Source: an uncultured Flavobacteriaceae bacterium (lineage in GTDB: Bacteria > Bacteroidota > Bacteroidia > Flavobacteriales > Flavobacteriaceae). From it: a stretch of DNA of 64,000 nt. Position numbers and translations under genes: made by a program. Below, one piece after another: positions 25,832 to 35,381 of the stretch (positions are counted from its first letter, which is position 1; each line of letters starts with the position of its first letter). Below the pieces are notes generated by a model that was not told where the DNA came from, did no database searches, and saw only the letters and a program-made list of their open reading frames with translations. The stretch covers positions 124,001-188,000 of the forward strand of contig CANNGA010000009.1 of the NCBI GenBank assembly GCA_947504035.1, written 5' to 3'.

Positions 25832-28174
25832 ATGTTTAAAACGATTACCTCTCTACTAATAGGCTTGTTGCCTCTTTTGCAATTTGCTCAAGATTTTTCA
25901 GATGCATGGAAAGGGCATTATTCTTACTTAAATGTGAAGCAGGTTGTTAGCGATGGCGATAAGTTATTTGCAGCGTCGGATAATGCGGTATTTACCCTAG
26001 ATTTAACTACCAACGAAATTGAAGAAATTTCTACTGTAAATGGCTTGTCTGGCGATGATATTACAGCTATTAGTTACAGTGAAGACTTCGAACTACTATT
26101 AATAGGCTACAGTAACGGGTTGATAGAAATCGTTTTCGATGATGATTCTGATGTGTTACCTGTAGTAGATATTTTAAATCAGCTTGATATAGCACCGGGA
26201 GCGCGGCGTATAAACCATTTTAATATTAATGAAAATATCGTTTATGTTGCAACCGATTTTGGAATTTCAGAATACAATTTAGAGCGCTTAGAATTTGGCG
26301 ATACGTTTTTAATAGGAGATCAAGGCACCGAAGTTCAAGTTTCGCAAACGACGCTATTTAATGGTTTTATTTATGCCTCTTCTGTAACAGGAATACGAAG
26401 GGCAGAAGTCTCTAATGCTAGTTTGATAGATTTTAATAACTGGTCCCTTGTAAACGCGCAAAGTTTTACGGCTATAGAAACTAATGGAGATAGATTATAT
26501 GCATTGGGATCTAATAGAACGTTATACGATTTTAGTAATGAGGTGCTTACGCGATTAGTGACATTTTTAACACCTCCTAATACGCTTAGTGCAGAAAATG
26601 GGAATCTTTCGGTGGCAACATCTAATATCGTTTTTATTTACGATACAGATTTTCAACTTAGAGCACGGGTACCCACGACAGAAGCCTTTGATACTGTGTT
26701 TTCGTCAGCTGTTTTAGTTTCAGGTTCTGTATATGTGGGGACTAGAGATTTTGGAGTGCTAAAAACAAGCTTAGAAGATGTTAGTGTTTTTGAGGAACTT
26801 CACCCTGATAGCCCTCTTTTAAATATTCCTTTTGCCGTTACGGCAGAGCAAGGAGAGGTTTGGGTAACTTATGGAGAATATACAACATTTTTAAATCCTT
26901 TCCCTCTTAACAGTAGAGGTTTTAGCCGTTTGACGGATGGGACATGGGGCAATACAAATTTTAGTGAGGTTTTTGGGGCACAATGCCTTAATGGAATAAC
27001 GGTTAACCCTTTTGACAGGAATCAGGTATTTGTAAGTTCTTATTTTAGTGGGCTTTTAGAGCTTAATGAAGGTATTCCGTCTGTACTTTATAACGAAAGT
27101 AATAGTAACTTAAGGCCTTTAGTGTCAGAGAATGATCCAGAAAGAATAACTAATGATATAAGGGTTGGTAATACGGCTTTTGATGAAGACGGCCTTTTAT
27201 GGACCACCACAAATTTGGTTATAGACCCTTTGAAATCGTATGATCCTTCAACAAATACTTGGGTGAACTATGATATTAGTAGTGCTATAGGTCGTCCTTT
27301 TGATAGTAGTGGTTTTACACGAATTGAAATTGATAATACTACTGGTACCAAATTTATAAGTTCTATTGGAGGCGGCGTAGTTGCTTTTAATGAAAATAGC
27401 AACCCACCACAAATTAAGAGTTTAGCAGAAGACGATAATATTCCTAATGGTTGGGTGAGAACTATAGCCTTAGATAATGAGAATCAATTATGGATAGGAA
27501 CTTTAAGTGGTTTACGCGTGCTATTTAATGCCTCTGCTATTTTTGATGACGGCGCAAGAGCAGAAGAAATTATAATAGCCCAGGAGGATGGGGCGGCAGA
27601 GTTGCTTTTTGAACAGCTGATAACGGATATAGAAGTTGACGGAGCTAATAATAAATGGGTCGCAACATTGGGAGCTGGGCTTTTTTATTTTTCTCCCGAT
27701 GGACAAAATACAATTTTTCATTTCACAAAAGATAATTCGCCATTACCATCTAATTTTGTGAATGATGTTTCTGTAGATTTATCTACAGGAGAAGTTTACA
27801 TCGCTACAGATAAAGGCTTGCTATCTTTTACAACAGGTGGGACAGGAACACGTGAAGATTTTTCAAGTTCTAGGGCTTATCCTAATCCTGTGAGACCTGG
27901 TTTTAATATCACAGAAGAGCGAGTTAAAATTACAGACCTTGCCGATAACATCAATATTAAGATTGTAGATATTGAAGGAAATCTTGTTGCAGAAGCACAG
28001 TCTGGTACCAATAGAAGGTTTAACGGATTTAATTTGGAAATAGACGGAGGGACTGCTTTTTGGAATGGTAAAAATTTGGCTAATAATGTCGTGACTTCTG
28101 GCGTGTATTTGATCATGCTTTCCGATTTAGATGCTTTTGAAACTAAAGTGATCAAGTTATTAGTTGTTAGGTAA
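25832..28174 (+). CDS. porZ: PorZ-like type IX secretion protein with T9SS C-terminal domain
   Basis: A 780-residue exported protein. A signal peptide (ending LQFAQ) is followed by a propeller-like repeat region starting DFSDAWKGHYSYLNVKQVV, with VFTLDLTTNEIEEIS and later IAYxxDxxLWIG-type repeats. A C-terminal domain with AYPNPVRPGF and ending KVIKLLVVR is the T9SS sorting type. This matches PorZ, a surface component of the T9SS attachment complex, which is often found next to recO in flavobacteria. The stop codon overlaps the recO start by one base (TAATG), so they are co-transcribed. A generic two-component-propeller protein is the alternative. Confidence 0.75.
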   Translation: MFKTITSLLIGLLPLLQFAQDFSDAWKGHYSYLNVKQVVSDGDKLFAASDNAVFTLDLTTNEIEEISTVNGLSGDDITAISYSEDFELLLIGYSNGLIEIVFDDDSDVLPVVDILNQLDIAPGARRINHFNINENIVYVATDFGISEYNLERLEFGDTFLIGDQGTEVQVSQTTLFNGFIYASSVTGIRRAEVSNASLIDFNNWSLVNAQSFTAIETNGDRLYALGSNRTLYDFSNEVLTRLVTFLTPPNTLSAENGNLSVATSNIVFIYDTDFQLRARVPTTEAFDTVFSSAVLVSGSVYVGTRDFGVLKTSLEDVSVFEELHPDSPLLNIPFAVTAEQGEVWVTYGEYTTFLNPFPLNSRGFSRLTDGTWGNTNFSEVFGAQCLNGITVNPFDRNQVFVSSYFSGLLELNEGIPSVLYNESNSNLRPLVSENDPERITNDIRVGNTAFDEDGLLWTTTNLVIDPLKSYDPSTNTWVNYDISSAIGRPFDSSGFTRIEIDNTTGTKFISSIGGGVVAFNENSNPPQIKSLAEDDNIPNGWVRTIALDNENQLWIGTLSGLRVLFNASAIFDDGARAEEIIIAQEDGAAELLFEQLITDIEVDGANNKWVATLGAGLFYFSPDGQNTIFHFTKDNSPLPSNFVNDVSVDLSTGEVYIATDKGLLSFTTGGTGTREDFSSSRAYPNPVRPGFNITEERVKITDLADNINIKIVDIEGNLVAEAQSGTNRRFNGFNLEIDGGTAFWNGKNLANNVVTSGVYLIMLSDLDAFETKVIKLLVVR

Positions 28175-28893
28175 TGTTAAGTACTACAAATGCTATTGTT
28201 TTATCTAAGCTAAAATATAGAGAACATGATTTAATTGTAAAAACGTATACCCAAGAACATGGTGTCATTAGTTTTTTGATTAGAGGCGTACTAAAATCAA
28301 AAAAAACAGCCGCTAGGGTTGCTTATTTTCAGCCATTATCTCAAATACAACTCGTCTTTAACTACACTAAAAAACGCACCTTATATACACCTAAAGATGT
28401 GAAGATAAATAGGATGTATCACAGTTTGCATTCTCATATTTTAAAAAGTGCTGTAGTTTTATTTCTATCAGAGGTATTAAGTTCTATTTTACAAGAAGAA
28501 GAAAAAAATGAAGGCCTTTACAGTTACATAGAAACAGCTTTGCTTTGGTTTGATACAGATAATGCCTATTCTAACTTTCATCTGTTGTTTTTACTCGATT
28601 TAACGAAGTACTTAGGTTTTTACCCAGATGACACGCAAATTCATTTTAATTATTTTAATTTGCAGGATGGTAGCTTCGAAATGAAGAACTATGGAAAATA
28701 TAGTGTTTCTGGAGAAAATGTGTTGCTTTTAAGACGCCTTTTGGGCATGACATTTGATCAGTTACAAGAGGTGAAAATAAACGCAAAAAAAAGACAGACA
28801 TTTTTAAATATGATTTTGCTTTATTTTGAACTACATTTGGGCAGTTTTAGAACGCCTAAATCGTTACAGGTCTTTAATCAAGTTTTTAATTAG
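28174..28893 (+). CDS. recO: DNA repair protein RecO
   Basis: A 239-residue RecO of the RecFOR recombination mediator. The N-terminal OB-fold starts TNAIVLSKLKYREHDLIVKTY, followed by FLIRGV and the helical C-terminal region (FHLLFLLDLTKYLGFYPD). The ATG overlaps the upstream stop codon by one base and the next gene begins 2 nt after its stop, so it lies in the middle of a three-gene unit. Confidence 0.9.
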   Translation: MLSTTNAIVLSKLKYREHDLIVKTYTQEHGVISFLIRGVLKSKKTAARVAYFQPLSQIQLVFNYTKKRTLYTPKDVKINRMYHSLHSHILKSAVVLFLSEVLSSILQEEEKNEGLYSYIETALLWFDTDNAYSNFHLLFLLDLTKYLGFYPDDTQIHFNYFNLQDGSFEMKNYGKYSVSGENVLLLRRLLGMTFDQLQEVKINAKKRQTFLNMILLYFELHLGSFRTPKSLQVFNQVFN

Positions 28894-28895
28894 TA

Positions 28896-31307
28896 ATGAG
28901 GTTTAATTGCAAACTTTTTTTGTTTTTACTATTCTGTAAAGCAGCGATGGCGCAGCAAATAAAAGTAATTAGCGCATTAACTAAAATGCCAGTAGCTGGG
29001 GTTGTTATTTATAATGCTAAAACGAATGTTTCTGTAACATCTAATATAAAGGGTAACGCTAAACTAGATGTGTTTAAAATAAGAGATACGCTTTATTTTG
29101 AATATTTATCTCAAGTTGTGGTTGTTAAAACCAAAGAAGAAGTCTTAAAAACCAAAATAGTTTATCTTGAAACTAAACGAGAAGATTTAAAAGAGATTAT
29201 TATTTCTGCGTCTAAATTTAGTCAATATAAAGACGATGTTACCCAACGTATTGTAAATAGTAGTATTGAATTTGTTGAGTTTTCCAATCCGCAAACCAGT
29301 GCAGATCTTTTGCAGAATACAGGTGCTGTATTTGTGCAAAAAAGCCAATTAGGAGGCGGAAGTCCTATGATTAGAGGGTTTTCTACAAACCGCTTACTAA
29401 TCACAGTAGATGGTGTTCGCATGAATAATGCTATTTTTAGAGGGGGTAATCTTCATAATGTTATAGTTGTAGACCCGCTTTCTATAGAGAAAACAGAGGT
29501 AACCTTAGGTTCGGGCTCTGTGATCTATGGAAGTGATGCTATTGGAGGTGTTTTGAGTTTTTATACCAAAGAACCGCAGTTGTCCTCTAGAGATTCTTTA
29601 CTGTTACAAGTCAACACATTGGTGAGGTATGCTTCGGCAAGTCAAGAGAAAACAGGCCATTTTGATGTGAATTTAGGATGTAAAAAATGGGGATTTTTAT
29701 CCAGTGTGACTTATACAGATTTCGATGATTTACAAACGGGTATACATGGCCCAGAAGATTATTTAAGACCTACGTTTGTGGTCTCAGAAAATGGAAACGA
29801 TAATGTAGTTACAAATTCAAACCCAAGAATACAGCGATTTTCTGGATACGACCAGTTTAATGCCACTCAAAAAATACGCTACGAACCCACTAAAGACTTA
29901 AATTTTGATTTAGGAGTGCATTACTCTAGGTCTTCTAATATTCCAAGATATGACAGGTTATTAAGGTTTAGAGATGGGTTGCCAAGATCGGCGGAGTGGG
30001 ATTATGGCCCTCAAAAATGGTTTATGACCAACCTGCAAGTCACAACGTCGCATCCGTATTCAAAATTATATGACCAAGCAAAGGTTACATTGGCGTATCA
30101 GAATTTTCAAGAAAGTAGAATAGATAGAGATTTTCAAAGTACAGATCGAAGAACACGAGCAGAAGCTGTTGATGCGTATTCTTTTAATTTAGATATTGAA
30201 AAACGATTAAGCTCTAAAACAAAGTTGTTTTATGGTGGCGAATATGTTTTTAATAAGGTAAGTTCAAGAGCTTCAATAGAAAATATAGCTACAGGTAATA
30301 GAAGTGCTACGGTGTCTCGGTATCCAAATGGCGCTACCTGGTTATCTGCAGCCCTATATTCAAGTATAAAGTACAAACCAACGAAACGGTTTGTATTTCA
30401 GTCCGGTCTTAGATTTAATCATATCGAATCTGATGCTGATTTTTCAGAAAATAATCGGTTTTTAAATTTGCCTTTCGAAAGGTCAAGGAACATTTCTGGA
30501 GCTGTAACTGGTACAGCAGGAATATCATGGTTCCCTAATAAAATAATGCAATGGAAGGTGAATTTAGGTTCGGCATTTAGAGCACCTAATATTGATGATA
30601 TAGGTAAGGTGTTTGATTCTGAACCAGGTTCAGTAGTGGTTCCTAACGATAATTTAAGACCAGAGTATGCTTATGGAGGAGAAGTTGGATTGCAGTTAAA
30701 TTTCAATAAAAAGCTAATCTTAGATTTTAGCACGTATCTTACTTATTTAGATGATGCATTGGTGCGTAGGGATAGTGATTTAAATGGGCAGCGTGAAATT
30801 ATTTATGATGGTGCTTTAAGTAATGTGCAAGCCATACAAAATGCATCAGAAGCAAGGATTTATGGTTTAGAGTTAGGCGGGAAGTATGTGTTTACAAAAG
30901 ATTTTACATTAACATCTCAATACAGTTTAGTTCGCGGTTACGAAGAAGAGGGTGCTGTAAAAGTTCCCGTACGACATGTGTCTCCAAGTTTTGGGAATAC
31001 ACATTTGGTTTGGAAGCATCGAGGATTGATACTAGATGGATTTTTAAATTATAACGGCGCGTTATCTTTTGATGAATTGGCGCCGTCTGAAAAACAGAAA
31101 AATTTTATATATGCTGCAGATGGTAACGGTAATCCTTTTTCACCGTCTTGGTATACATTAAATTTAAGAACGCAGTACAAGATAAATCCGGCAATGACTT
31201 TAACTGCAGCATTAGAAAATATAACAAATCAACTGTACAGGCCCTATTCTTCTGGTATATCTGCTCCAGGTAGAAACCTTATTCTTTCGTTTAAATACGC
31301 GTTATAA
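28896..31307 (+). CDS. TonB-dependent outer-membrane receptor
   Basis: An 803-residue receptor. The signal peptide (ending AMAQ) is followed by a short carboxypeptidase-regulatory-like domain (about 20-90), a plug domain (KEIIISASKF; GGGSPMIRGFSTNRLLITVDGVRMNNA; GSGSVIYGSDAIGGVLSF) and a barrel ending LILSFKYAL. The plug pattern resembles heme/hemoglobin or siderophore receptors more than SusC proteins, and no SusD partner is present. It is 2 nt after recO. The ligand is unknown; iron or heme is a reasonable guess. Confidence 0.88.
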   Translation: MRFNCKLFLFLLFCKAAMAQQIKVISALTKMPVAGVVIYNAKTNVSVTSNIKGNAKLDVFKIRDTLYFEYLSQVVVVKTKEEVLKTKIVYLETKREDLKEIIISASKFSQYKDDVTQRIVNSSIEFVEFSNPQTSADLLQNTGAVFVQKSQLGGGSPMIRGFSTNRLLITVDGVRMNNAIFRGGNLHNVIVVDPLSIEKTEVTLGSGSVIYGSDAIGGVLSFYTKEPQLSSRDSLLLQVNTLVRYASASQEKTGHFDVNLGCKKWGFLSSVTYTDFDDLQTGIHGPEDYLRPTFVVSENGNDNVVTNSNPRIQRFSGYDQFNATQKIRYEPTKDLNFDLGVHYSRSSNIPRYDRLLRFRDGLPRSAEWDYGPQKWFMTNLQVTTSHPYSKLYDQAKVTLAYQNFQESRIDRDFQSTDRRTRAEAVDAYSFNLDIEKRLSSKTKLFYGGEYVFNKVSSRASIENIATGNRSATVSRYPNGATWLSAALYSSIKYKPTKRFVFQSGLRFNHIESDADFSENNRFLNLPFERSRNISGAVTGTAGISWFPNKIMQWKVNLGSAFRAPNIDDIGKVFDSEPGSVVVPNDNLRPEYAYGGEVGLQLNFNKKLILDFSTYLTYLDDALVRRDSDLNGQREIIYDGALSNVQAIQNASEARIYGLELGGKYVFTKDFTLTSQYSLVRGYEEEGAVKVPVRHVSPSFGNTHLVWKHRGLILDGFLNYNGALSFDELAPSEKQKNFIYAADGNGNPFSPSWYTLNLRTQYKINPAMTLTAALENITNQLYRPYSSGISAPGRNLILSFKYAL

Positions 31308-31500
31308 ACGGTATAAAAGATGTATCGAAAACACTGATTTTGTGGTTTCAATGTCATCTTTAAATTTAGATGAAATCTTCATATGCCATAAACACCACTA
31401 TTTTCTTAATTTAAGTGCAGTTATGACTACGGTTAAATTTATAGTACTAGTGTTTACAGCAGTTCAAAGCTATAATAAATGTTCTAATGCATATTTTGTG

Positions 31501-31797
31501 TTAAATCAAGAAGCGCACATTTAAGGGAAGACCATCAACTTTAAATATAACTGTAGAAAAATCTTTTCCCATACGAACTATAGATGACGAAGGGAATCCC
31601 AGTGGCCCCCATATGTATCCTTGATTGGAATTGCCAAGGGTAGCATTTACAGTGACTTGAGTAGGTGCTGTTTCTAGGTGTTTTATCACTACGTGAGGAG
31701 GATTAGAATTAAGCGTTGTTTCAAGGTTTTTTTTAATGGTTTGCGCATTGACATTGTAAGCAAAAGCCAAAGCTAATGAGAGTAGGGTTTTGTTCAT
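31501..31797 (-). CDS. small secreted protein with GYIWGPL motif (copy 1)
   Basis: A 98-residue protein with a clear signal peptide (LLSLALAFAYNVNAQ). The central part is low in motifs. Near the C-terminus it carries GYIWGPLGFPSSSIVRMG, followed by DFS and VDGLP. The same pattern recurs in the small protein at 34823-35125, so the two are paralogues of a family I do not recognise. It lies about 200 nt downstream of the large T9SS protein gene 32001-34475 on the same strand. The start ATG 31797 is chosen because it begins the signal peptide. Function unknown. Confidence 0.65.
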   Translation of the reverse strand: MNKTLLSLALAFAYNVNAQTIKKNLETTLNSNPPHVVIKHLETAPTQVTVNATLGNSNQGYIWGPLGFPSSSIVRMGKDFSTVIFKVDGLPLNVRFLI

Positions 31798-31951
31798 TTT
31801 TAAGCAATTTAGGGTCATGTTAATATAATAGAGTTTTGTTGAGCAAAAAATTTAACGAATGAGAGTAAACTGTTTTGAAGTAACAGTTTTTCGAAAGTTG
31901 CTCTTTTTTATCTTATAGGTTTTTTGGGTTTAAGGTTAATATATTGTTTTA

Positions 31952-31987
31952 ATACAGGTATTTTCATTTAAACGAGAACACCTGTAT
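31952..31987. repeat. long inverted repeat between paralogue A and small protein 1
   Basis: ATACAGGT ... ACCTGTAT with an inner TTTTC/GAGAA pairing forms an extended hairpin. There is no U-tract on either strand, so it is not a classical terminator; it may be an mRNA-stabilising or processing structure. Confidence 0.5.
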
Positions 31988-32000
31988 GTTTATGTAGGGC

Positions 32001-34475
32001 TTAGTTTTTTAAAAATTTCTTATGAATACTAGCGCCATTATTTAATTGGATTTTAGCGATGTATAATGCATTTTTAAGGGTGTTTAAAGTTATATTTTGA
32101 GTATGAGTACCATTTTCAAATTGTATGGTGTTTATTAGCTTTCCAGTAATGTCATACACGGCGATAGAGCTAATACTAGATGTATTGGTATTAAATTTAA
32201 AGCGGTCCTCTCCAATTTGCGTAATAGCGATAGTGCTGTTGTCTAAATTTACATCATTTGTTGATAGGGTACTATTTTCTGAGAACACAATTTCAAAACG
32301 ATCATTGAACTCTCCTGTATCTGAGGTGAAATTGTAATCCTGTTGTGTTAAATTATGCGTAATACCATTTAAATGATCTCTTAGATATATCACATTGTTG
32401 GCAAGAAAAGTACCTTCCAATTGTGCTACAGAAAATTTATAAGACGTCTCAGCCTGTATTGTTGTAGCGAATCCAAGTTGGATAGACTCACTAGAAGCTA
32501 GCGCATCTATAGCTTTACCTTGAACGGCGTATTTTTCATTAGAACCGTCTATTAAAGAGTAAAGTATAGCGTTGAAATTTTGATTGATACGTCTAGGGGC
32601 ATCATAAAAAGTGCCATCGTTAGCATTTGTAGCACCATTGACATAAGCTACTAAAATTTGATTAAAGACACCATTATCTGTTGTTAAATTAAGCCAAAGC
32701 CTGTTCTCGTCGATTTTATTAGTGGCACCCAAAGTTGTATTAGGAAACTCAATAACATTGGTTTCAGTGTCTGATAGTCCGAAATCATCATTTTGAAGCA
32801 AATCTAAGTGAGACGGAGCTGTAAGTGTCTTTACTGTTAATTCTTGTGTTTTGGTAGCGCTGTTTTTCGTTGTTTGTTGTTTAAAAAACAAAGAATTACT
32901 AGAGCCATTGGCTACCCTCATGGCATTTGTAAAGGTAACATTGCCATTTGCGAGACCGTTTATAAAGAAACCTTGTCCAGAAGGAACAAAACGCGTTGGT
33001 ACCTCCCCGCTAGCACCAGCTGCACCTCCAGAACCCACGGTGTAGGTAGCGTAATCATTTTGGCTAAAATTTGAACCTTGGTTGCCTGGGGCAGAATTGC
33101 TTGGAGCTGTTGCCTGCGACCAGTAATAGGCAACACCTTCAACAAGGGTACTATTATTGGCATGGAAAATATCAAAATCTAATGCAGAAGGATATGGGTT
33201 CCCAATTAAATTCCAACTGTCCGTACTAAGTGGGTTAAATGCTATAGGTGTTGAAATCGTACCTGTATTTAAAGGACCGTCAAAAGCTGCCATTCTGCTT
33301 GAAGGGTAAGGGCCAAACCTACTAGATGTTGTCGCATAACCTACACCAGGTACCATGGTAGTCCCTGCAGACGCAAATTGCCAATCGTTATTATCATCAT
33401 CTATGCCATCGCCATCTGTGTCTAAATAATTGGATGCATTAAATTGAAAACGCCTGTCTCCATCGACATCAAAGAATGTGTTTCCTATGATTTCACCTTG
33501 TACAGGAGAGCTCCAATAGTTATAGAAAAACCAATCTTGTTTTACAGGAGTAGATTTTGTAACAGAAGACGATCCAGAGCCTGTAAACGTGCCAGAAGCT
33601 TGATTTTGTACAAAACTACCTTGCGTTAGCACGTCTATACTGCCTTCTACAGTAACATCGTTTTCTATTTCTACAAAAGTATTGTCTCCAACGATAAGGT
33701 TTGCACCACTGTTAACTGTTAAACTACAGCCAGAAATATTACCGTTGGTAGCGGTGTTGTAATTACCATCTATAATAGCTTGTCTGTTAATATTAGGAGT
33801 GCCATTATTCCATACGGTGCCGTTCCAAGTTGTAGAACCTGAAGCTACTGTTCCTCCAATAGCAAGGTCGTTACCAGACAATCTACCAATAGCAAATGTA
33901 CCTAATGGGTTAGATGCACTAGCACATATTAATACTAGCGTGATTGTACTGCTTACATTTTGTAATTCGGGTATTGTAGACAGGTCAATTTGGGCTTGAG
34001 CCATTCCATTAGAGTTTCCAGAATTATAGTTAATAACGCCACCAACTCCAATTACGAAATTAAAGTCATCGATACTATATCCCCATGTGAAAAAATCAGG
34101 GCCTGTATTGCTTCGTCTAAAGTTAACATCTATAGTGCTTAGAGAAATTTCGTAACCGCAGTCGGCTTTCATTGTAAACGTTAAAGATTCATTATTAAAG
34201 AATGCAGTAAAAAAACTGTTCGTATTTGTAAAATTAGTAGAAGAATAAGCGTTTGCTAGAGGTGACGGATTTATAGGTGCAGGCCCAAGAACAGGAAGCC
34301 CCCGTTGCAATGGTGTCGCTGTCATATTAGCAGCTATTGCTGTTGCAGTAACTGTAGCTTCGTTTCCTGCGTTACCATTCATATCCCATGCAATAATCTG
34401 TGCATAAGATATTTGGGTTAAGCTTAGTGAAATAAATAATATTTTAAAAATTATATGGGGCGTAATTTTTTTCAT
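32001..34475 (-). CDS. large T9SS-secreted repeat-family protein (paralogue A)
   Basis: An 824-residue exported protein (signal peptide ending QISYAQ). The N-terminal module (about 25-210) begins IIAWDMNGNAGNEATVTATA and contains a Cys-bearing MKADCGYEISLSTIDVNFRR segment; a related module is present in paralogue C. The chassis shared with B and C follows: TWNGTVWNNGTP, DWFFYNYWSSPV, a DTDGDGIDDDNND calcium-loop-like motif, GVGYATTSS, SWNLIGNPYPSALDFD, FVPSGQGFFI, and a T9SS C-terminal domain (VYDITGKLINT...IHKKFLKN). Probably a surface or secreted adhesin or matrix protein; no enzyme motif seen. ATG 34475 starts the signal peptide. Confidence 0.75.
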   Translation of the reverse strand: MKKITPHIIFKILFISLSLTQISYAQIIAWDMNGNAGNEATVTATAIAANMTATPLQRGLPVLGPAPINPSPLANAYSSTNFTNTNSFFTAFFNNESLTFTMKADCGYEISLSTIDVNFRRSNTGPDFFTWGYSIDDFNFVIGVGGVINYNSGNSNGMAQAQIDLSTIPELQNVSSTITLVLICASASNPLGTFAIGRLSGNDLAIGGTVASGSTTWNGTVWNNGTPNINRQAIIDGNYNTATNGNISGCSLTVNSGANLIVGDNTFVEIENDVTVEGSIDVLTQGSFVQNQASGTFTGSGSSSVTKSTPVKQDWFFYNYWSSPVQGEIIGNTFFDVDGDRRFQFNASNYLDTDGDGIDDDNNDWQFASAGTTMVPGVGYATTSSRFGPYPSSRMAAFDGPLNTGTISTPIAFNPLSTDSWNLIGNPYPSALDFDIFHANNSTLVEGVAYYWSQATAPSNSAPGNQGSNFSQNDYATYTVGSGGAAGASGEVPTRFVPSGQGFFINGLANGNVTFTNAMRVANGSSNSLFFKQQTTKNSATKTQELTVKTLTAPSHLDLLQNDDFGLSDTETNVIEFPNTTLGATNKIDENRLWLNLTTDNGVFNQILVAYVNGATNANDGTFYDAPRRINQNFNAILYSLIDGSNEKYAVQGKAIDALASSESIQLGFATTIQAETSYKFSVAQLEGTFLANNVIYLRDHLNGITHNLTQQDYNFTSDTGEFNDRFEIVFSENSTLSTNDVNLDNSTIAITQIGEDRFKFNTNTSSISSIAVYDITGKLINTIQFENGTHTQNITLNTLKNALYIAKIQLNNGASIHKKFLKN

Positions 34476-34493
34476 GATAAATAGATTTAGCAT

Positions 34494-34822
34494 TGGTTTT
34501 TTAATAAAACTTACCAGAGCGTATTTTGGGGTGTTCTAAAAATAAGTCTTTTTATAAGTTATCAACAAATGTTTTTTTAATTCTGTATAACTCGTACTAC
34601 ATAAATAGTTGTTATTATACACTTAGTCGATGAAATATGATTTATACTACATGATTTGATGTAGTATTTGGTGTTTAATATGTAGTTTTTAAGCTACTTT
34701 TTTAAAAAGGGGAATCTCCTATTTAAACCTTGGATAACGATGATAGACGTTATTATATTTAAAATAACTGAGACGTTTTGCGAATTTTAATCGTGCTTTT
34801 AAATACCTAATAGGTATTTTAC
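34494..34822. other. intergenic region upstream of paralogue A, no gene seen
   Basis: About 330 bases without a convincing frame. The only structure noted is the inverted repeat ATACTACAT-GATTTG-ATGTAGTAT at 34644-34667, in the promoter-side region of paralogue A, possibly an operator. Confidence 0.5.
34644..34667. promoter_or_regulatory. perfect 9-bp inverted repeat upstream of paralogue A
   Basis: ATACTACAT and ATGTAGTAT with a 6-nt spacer, about 170 nt before the start codon of paralogue A. It resembles a dimeric-regulator operator; no supporting evidence beyond symmetry. Confidence 0.3.
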
Positions 34823-35125
34823 TCACGACATATCATGTGCTTTTCTAGGGAGTTCATCCACCTGAATACTGAGAACCGAAAAATTTTCGCCTTCACGTAT
34901 GATAGATGTTGAAGGGAACGTTAGAGGGCCCCATATATAGCCACCCTGTGCGGTGTTTTTTAAGTTTGTATTGGTAGCTGTTTGAGCAGCATGCAGCGTT
35001 GCTGCATGTATAGGACTAAATTGCGAAGCATGAGAGCTTGGCGTTCGTTGTGACTGTTTTGGCTGCGATTGCGCATTTATACCATATGTATATGCAAGCA
35101 AGAGAGAGATTACTATTTTTTTCAT
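34823..35125 (-). CDS. small secreted protein with GYIWGPL motif (copy 2)
   Basis: A 100-residue protein with signal peptide (KIVISLLLAYTYGINAQ), a Ser/Thr/Ala/His-rich low-complexity middle, and GYIWGPLTFPSTSIIREG followed by FSVL and VDELP. It is paralogous to the small protein at 31501-31797 in the same strand and same relative position: it follows paralogue B by about 255 nt, as the other follows paralogue A by about 200 nt. Unknown function. The paired arrangement suggests a role linked to the large secreted proteins (chaperone, partner or cargo). Confidence 0.65.
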   Translation of the reverse strand: MKKIVISLLLAYTYGINAQSQPKQSQRTPSSHASQFSPIHAATLHAAQTATNTNLKNTAQGGYIWGPLTFPSTSIIREGENFSVLSIQVDELPRKAHDMS

Positions 35126-35306
35126 AATTAAGACAATTTACACTGTAAAATTACTTAATTGAAGATGTGGTTTTTCCTTTTTTTCTACGAATTGAAGAGT
35201 TTGTGTCGACCAAATACAATTTTATTTCGATGAAAAGAAGTAGGAAATGGATTAAAATAAGTAGGTTTTTATTTATTTTATTGGTTTAAGACTTATTTCT
35301 TAAACC

Positions 35307-35356
35307 ATAAATCAACATCAAATCACCATTTTTAAATGATTTAGATGTTGATTTAT
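35307..35356. repeat. 19-bp stem inverted repeat downstream of paralogue B
   Basis: ATAAATCAACATCAAATCA pairs with TGATTTAGATGTTGATTTAT with one bulge, loop of 11 nt. A smaller hairpin GGTTTAAG/CTTAAACC precedes it at about 35283-35306. There is no clear T-run, so termination is uncertain. Confidence 0.6.
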
Positions 35357-35381
35357 AGTTGTATTTTGCTGTGGATAAAAA

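Noticed and set aside
31342-31524. Open frame of about 60 codons on the + strand after the TonB receptor
   Set aside because: No homology-like pattern or promoter, and it overlaps the end of the small secreted protein on the other strand.
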